This document shows, in pieces, positions 59,843 through 64,000 of a stretch of DNA of 64,000 bases. The stretch comes from Epiperipatus broadwayi (lineage: Eukaryota > Onychophora > Udeonychophora > Euonychophora > Peripatidae): NCBI GenBank assembly GCA_028023455.1, contig JAQFVV010012395.1, forward strand, positions 11,158,154-11,222,153, given 5' to 3'. A model generated the notes under the pieces. It was not told where the DNA came from and searched no databases. It saw only the letters and a list, made by a program, of their open reading frames with translations. The translations under genes were made by a program, and so were the position numbers. Positions within the stretch are counted from its first letter, which is position 1. Every line of letters begins with the position of its first letter.

Positions 59843-59980
59843 CATAATAATTTTCATTTTTAACTTTCTACTCAGGTTATCATATTTTTTAGAAATTATA
59901 ATCAATCTGGGGAGGGGGCATACACTTCCACCAACCAGATCACATATAAAGAACCAGCTCCCAGGGTCAACATATCTTTG

Positions 59981-60040
59981 TTTTGTATTTATTGATGCAC
60001 ATTATATACTTTTGTATAATGTACATCAATAAGTACAAAA
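59981..60040. repeat. 60-nt hairpin, 26-bp arms, 8-nt loop
   Basis: Left arm 59981-60006 and right arm 60015-60040 pair at 24 of 26 positions. One exception is a G:T wobble and the other a C:A mismatch when read on the + strand. Core blocks are TTATTGATGCACATTATA and TATAATGTACATCAATAA. The size resembles a microRNA precursor, but a miniature fold-back element is as likely. No expression evidence is available. Confidence 0.75.
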
Positions 60041-61052
60041 TGATGATATATGGTCTTTGGAAAGCTAGTGGACTTATCTGGGGTGATCCAGCTGGTTGAA
60101 ATACTTCTTAGGAGGTATTAGCATATATTTTTTGTCTCCAGTGTCTGCCATAGTTTGAAAAACCAGATTGAAATTTGATCATAATTTTTTATTATTATTC
60201 TTGATATATTACTTTACCATCTATTCCTATCATTTATTAAAATGTGCTGTTTGATCAGATTGATAAAATAAATGATAATATGCATATATATTTTTTCATT
60301 GGCTTTTTAAAAAGTGAACGAGCGAACCGGGAAAGGGGGGGGTATTTTCTATAAAAAAAAATTTTTCCAAAGAGTATAATACATATTTTATTAGGTTATT
60401 TTAAACCTTTTTCTGTATAAGCCTTATTATTTTTATAAGAAATTGTTAATATATTGGAAATCTCTTCTGATATGATTTAAAGTTCATATTTCCAGCATTG
60501 TACTAAAAAGTTATGGTGATCTTTTGTGAAAGCTTGAAAGTGATACTTCAGTGATTCTCTTAAACTCAGTCTTTATATATATATCACCAATTTATTGTTT
60601 ATGATTGATAAATGTCTTTAAAAAAAGCATTAAAAAGTAAAGTAATAATAAAAAAAACTGTTTACATAATTTTTTGTTTAGTATAAAATTATATGATTAT
60701 TTTATTACTCAGTCCTAAAATTTTTGAGATAATGTAACAAGTTTGGTTAATTTTATAAAATAAAATAAAAAAATGTTTTAATGATTCAAATTTTTTTTTT
60801 CTTTAATTTTTTCAAAAAGTTAATCAATAGATGGAATAAAATATTTTTATTATTATTATAATTTACATATATAATTCAAATTTGCAAACATTTGTTTATC
60901 TGACTAACAAAATGGTTTCTTTCTATCTTCTTTATAACCTTATTCTAAATGCACTTCCGTTGAAGTTTACCATAATCATATAATTTTACCGAGTCTTACT
61001 TGTAAAGTATTATTTATAATATTGTGCTTTTCTGTAGTTCTTCTTTCATAAT
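60041..61052. other. Intronic AT-rich sequence, nothing recognised
   Basis: A short CG-containing, G-rich run (AACGAGCGAACCGGGAAAGG plus a G-homopolymer) lies at about 60318-60343. Nothing else seen. Confidence 0.5.
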
Positions 61053-62590
61053 GTGACGACCACGTAAAGTCGTCGACACACATATATATTTATTAATAAA
61101 ATTAGAAAGTAATAAAGGTGAAATAAATTAGCTAATAAATTTTTTAAAAAAAAAAAAAGGAAGGAAAAGAAAAAATTGAATTCTAATGTCAAAACTACTG
61201 TGGATTTTGTAATAGTAAGAGAAGGGGAGGGGGGCTGCATAAATAAAGAAATACGTCTCTTTCTCTCTTATAAGTCAAATGCTAGAAATTATTTTTGTTT
61301 ATTGTGGGAGAGGGGAAGTGGATGCATAAAAAAAATGCGTTTGTTCTCTCTTTTAAAAAATATATTACAACAAATTAAAATAAATGTAAAACGTAAATGT
61401 GAAAGAAAAAAACCAATGAATTGAAATAAATGTAATATGGGATATATAAAAAGAAACAATACGGCCGTAGGTGTGAAAGTCTGTTGGACAAATTAAATTC
61501 CACGGACAAAGAAATGTTATCAACGGAAGATCTTTGCCTGATCTGTTAAATTAATTGGGACTTACATTCCAGCCACTAATTAAATAAAGAAACATAATGA
61601 TAAGAATTGGTTGGAAATCTAAGTCTTAATTAAAAATTTTAAAAAACAACGAACAAAGAAAGAGATTAATAAAATTACAATTTTTGTCGGTCATTGCTAG
61701 TAGAGACTTTAGAGAAGCAACAGCTAAAAGAAAATGGGAGAAGTGTGTGGCTAGTGGCGTTAAAGGGACGTGGGTTCGGATTCAAGCCGTCTCATCACTG
61801 ACTCACAATGTAAGATCTTTGCCTGACCTGCTAGAGGGACCGCCGCTTCTGTAGCTGTCAATTGAAACAACCTGAAGAATCAATCAGCAAACTGGATGAA
61901 AATAACCCCACAAACTGAGGAAGTTAATGGAGAACCTAAGGAATGAACAAGCAAAAACTGGAACGGAAATAACCCCACAAACTGAGGAAGTTAATCAAGA
62001 GCGCTCGGAAGAAATACCCATGGGACAATTACAACAAAGCCTAGGTAAAAGCATGCATGCATTTTCATTTGCCTACTATTCATAACTAAATATAAAATTA
62101 ATGATTTGATAAAAATAGAACTCTATCAACGGGACTTTAAGAACTTTTATATCTGATCTATTTGCATATATTTATTATGGCCATGTATTTATAAGTGTGT
62201 GTTTATTATTATTATTATAATGTAATTTTTTATATAAAGTGTGAATATTATTATTAAACATATTTGTCATTAAATTTCATATCCTTGCTTTATTCTCCTA
62301 TCACCAAGCTATGACAGGGGGGAAACTGTAAGTAGTGGTTAAAGGGGCATACTGATTTGTTTAAGATATTCATGTGCTGCTTGTTCGTGCGAAATCCCAA
62401 TTCTAAAAAATAATTAGCAAGCGCTGGACATTCGTTAAGTTTCTTTTAAATAGTTTGCTTTGTTCAGCAGCCGAGGGTATCTTGGTCGGGAAAAATAACG
62501 CCAAGATAATATGTACATATTGCCTTGGGGTTCGATCAAGGGTATAGATATGAAATTAAGTTTGTATCTGTATTAGCTGTCTGCTTGTAT
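61053..62590. other. Unidentified repeat-rich segment upstream of the LTR element
   Basis: More structured and G-richer than its surroundings. It opens with TGTGACGACCACG, resembling an LTR start, followed by a small GACGAC/GTCGTC hairpin. It contains two related G-rich blocks near 61220-61265 and 61300-61350. AGATCTTTGCCTGA(T/C)CTG occurs at about 61529 and 61811. A weak tRNA-like A box/B box pair (TGGCTAGTGG near 61750, GGTTCGGATTC near 61775) is also present. Possibly an older retroelement or SINE composite; not resolved. Confidence 0.35.
61899..61996 (+). repeat. 30-bp direct repeat, period about 67
   Basis: AAATAACCCCACAAACTGAG plus GAAGTTAAT occurs at about 61900-61928 and again at about 61967-61995, with no difference seen. 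The intervening bases (GGAGAACC... and CAAGAGCGC...) differ. Confidence 0.85.
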
Positions 62591-62786
62591 TGTAACGGCA
62601 TTGGTTAAAATAATAAATAAGATAATAAAGAATCTAAGTTGTAAACAATAAATGGATAGAAATAAAAGTTATGAAAAGAATAAATGGATATAATAAATAA
62701 GTATAATATAGAATAAAATAATCGAAATAAATATAGTTGAAAGCACAAATAATTAATCAACCGTACGAATAACCATTTCCGTTATA
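62591..62786 (+). repeat. Putative 5' LTR, 196 bp
   Basis: Bounded by the short inverted ends TGTAACGG (62591-62598) and CCGTTATA (62779-62786). The last two bases would be CA in a canonical LTR and are TA here. A tRNA-complementary site starts two bases after. The second LTR is outside the window, so the boundaries rest on these ends only. Confidence 0.6.
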
Positions 62787-62788
62787 AT

Positions 62789-62808
62789 TGGGGGCCAGAG
62801 TCCGGGAT
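62789..62808 (+). other. Putative primer-binding site
   Basis: TGGGGGCCAGAGTCCGGGAT begins two bases after the LTR end and starts with TGG, as expected for pairing with a tRNA CCA end. The tRNA species was not assigned. Confidence 0.55.
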
Positions 62809-63239
62809 ATATTGTCACGTTTACAAGTTCAGCCCATTTGAATTCAAGTATAACAAAATTAATAGTTTATGCAATAATTAATAAACAAATCAAAAAATAG
62901 CTTGATGGTAGATAAAAGCAAAAAAAAATAAATAAATAAAATAAATAATAGAGTGTAAAAGGAGAGAAAGAGAACGTAATATAACGTGGGAAGTTAGGTT
63001 GTAAATTGGAGTCAGTTGCGGAGGGGTCTTGAAGGCAGGCGTGGGTGAGTGATGATTAGTGAGTGAGACGGGGAGAGCCGAACAAACGTACCTAGTGTCC
63101 GTGAAATATATAAAGTTAGTAAAGTAATATAATCCTATAAGGATAAGGTTAGATAGTAAAGCTGTAGAATAAAATATAAGTGATTAATTAGTGTGTGTGT
63201 GTTAAATAAATTTGATGCACACCAGATCAAAAATAAAAA

Positions 63240-64000
63240 TGGATGCTCTTAGGGGCGAAATAGGAAAAAACCTCCGAAGAACTAATGGAACCGTCCGGAG
63301 AAATGGCTAGTGATGGAGATATAGAAATTAGAAAGGGAATGGAGACAGTGGTTGATGATAAAATTAAAATTGAAAGCTATAATGTAATGGATATGTTCAC
63401 GAAATTAATGGAAGGCCAGCAAAGGTTGTTTATGGAAATGAGGGAAATAGATGAAAGAAATAGTAGGAAGATAGAAGAGTTGGAAGTTTAGTCAGAGGGT
63501 GGAACAAGTAAATGATGAGATGAAGTATGTGAAGGATAGGCTAGAAACAGTGTGTCAAGAGGTAGACAAGCTTAGAGAGGAGCAAGGGAAAGAAATAAAG
63601 AAAGAAAGGAGGAACAGGAAAACATGCAAACATGGGCAGTTATATGTAAAACAGAGGCAGCCAGTCAGTTGTTAAGAGTGAAAACATTCTCAGGACAGGA
63701 GGGAGAGACGCCGAATGAGCATTTGGAGAGTTTGGAGCGGTATTGCAACTTGAATAGATTGAGTGACGAGGCAAGGGTTGCCATAGCACGCAGTCACACA
63801 CAAGATGAAGCCCGGTTTTGGTGGGACTCACTACAAGTAAAACCGGCGACATTCGAGGAATATAAGCACTCGATGTTAGCAAGCTACTGGGGGGAGGCGC
63901 TTCAGGAAAATTTTAAGTTTCAAATAGCACAAATTAAAAGGCAGCCGGGGGAATCACTTCACGTGTTTTTTCGCAGACAGGTAGCAAAATCGAGAGTGCT
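63240..64000 (+). pseudogene. gag of the LTR retrotransposon, frameshifted, 3' end outside the window
   Basis: The likely start is the ATG at 63240 (MDALRGEIG). That frame passes into the next one at an A-run near 63262 and stops by 63312. The second frame (63265-63491) encodes an acidic N-terminal part and MFTKLMEGQQRLFMEMREID. The third (from 63490) encodes a coiled-coil-like SQRVEQVNDEMKYVKDRLE and ends at 63675. From 63612 another frame runs open to the window end. It holds the capsid: LRVKTFSGQEGETPNEHLES, then LERYCNLN, ARFWWDSL and FFRRQ. At least three frameshifts show the copy is inactive, unless some are sequencing errors. Zinc knuckles would lie further downstream. Confidence 0.8.

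Larger units (their letters stand above)
62591..64000 (+). mobile_element. LTR retrotransposon, 5' end (continues past the window)
   Basis: A 5' LTR, primer-binding site, leader and gag follow each other on the + strand, so this is the 5' end of an LTR retrotransposon, probably Ty3/gypsy-type judging from the capsid. The rest (pol and 3' LTR) lies beyond the window. It sits inside OTUD5 intron 2 in sense orientation. Confidence 0.75.

Noticed and set aside
49311-64000. Possible third OTUD5 exon
   Set aside because: I looked for a phase-1 acceptor followed by codons for a DQVYG-like segment and found none, so the next exon is probably beyond the window.
1-64000. CRISPR arrays, operons, ribosome-binding sites or rRNA genes
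   Set aside because: The spliced animal gene and retroelement content show this is eukaryotic nuclear DNA. No regularly spaced repeat array or rRNA-like sequence was seen.

Overview
The window is very AT-rich (under 30 percent G+C by eye) and is eukaryotic. It carries two exons of one animal gene separated by a very long intron, and nearly everything else is intronic sequence loaded with decayed transposable elements. The mix (Penelope-like, RTE-like and other non-LTR elements, Ty3/gypsy elements, hAT and Tigger-like DNA elements, a tRNA-derived SINE), the long introns and the OTUD5 N-terminus point to an invertebrate metazoan with a large, repeat-rich genome. I cannot fix the class from sequence alone.

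The one recognisable host gene is OTUD5 (DUBA, an OTU-family deubiquitinase) on the + strand. A probable promoter (CCAAT box, CRE-like site, YY1 motif) lies at about 1800-1930. Exon 1 (2039-2530) encodes the conserved MTILPKKK start, a low-complexity basic/Ser/Asn-rich N-terminus and the GYNS-DEY phosphorylation motif. A phase-0 intron of 46,686 bp follows. Exon 2 (49217-49310) encodes the start of the OTU domain with the catalytic Asp and Cys (motif DGACLFRA) and ends in phase 1. The next exon is not found before 64000, so intron 2 exceeds 14.6 kb and the catalytic His lies outside the window.

Intron 1 holds, in order: a 290-bp degenerate tandem duplication (5.1-5.7 kb); a Penelope-like element relic with its GIY-YIG region (8.55-9.13 kb); a tRNA-derived SINE (10.88 kb); a broken RTE/BovB-like LINE (12.95-14.76 kb); two direct copies of an 0.75-0.85 kb repeat that both carry an unrecognised minus-strand coding stretch (16.7-19.25 kb); a Tigger/pogo-like element with TIRs and TA target site (19.84-20.84 kb); an almost perfect 161-bp tandem duplication (21.3 kb); several fold-back elements (23.5, 24.3-24.8, 45.5 kb); a minus-strand LINE with endonuclease and partial RT (27.0-29.0 kb); a hAT transposase relic (29.3-31.6 kb); a complete but degenerate Ty3/gypsy element, 34138-39576, minus strand, with 0.78-kb LTRs and a perfect 5-bp target duplication; and a 410-bp non-autonomous hAT element with near-perfect 8-bp duplication (43304-43713).

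Intron 2 holds AT-rich sequence, a minus-strand LINE relic (57.6-59.3 kb) between inverted copies of a dispersed repeat, a nested inverted-repeat cluster (59.3-59.85 kb), a short hairpin (59981-60040), and the 5' end of a second LTR retrotransposon (196-bp LTR, primer-binding site, frameshifted gag) that runs off the window end. None of the transposon reading frames is intact.
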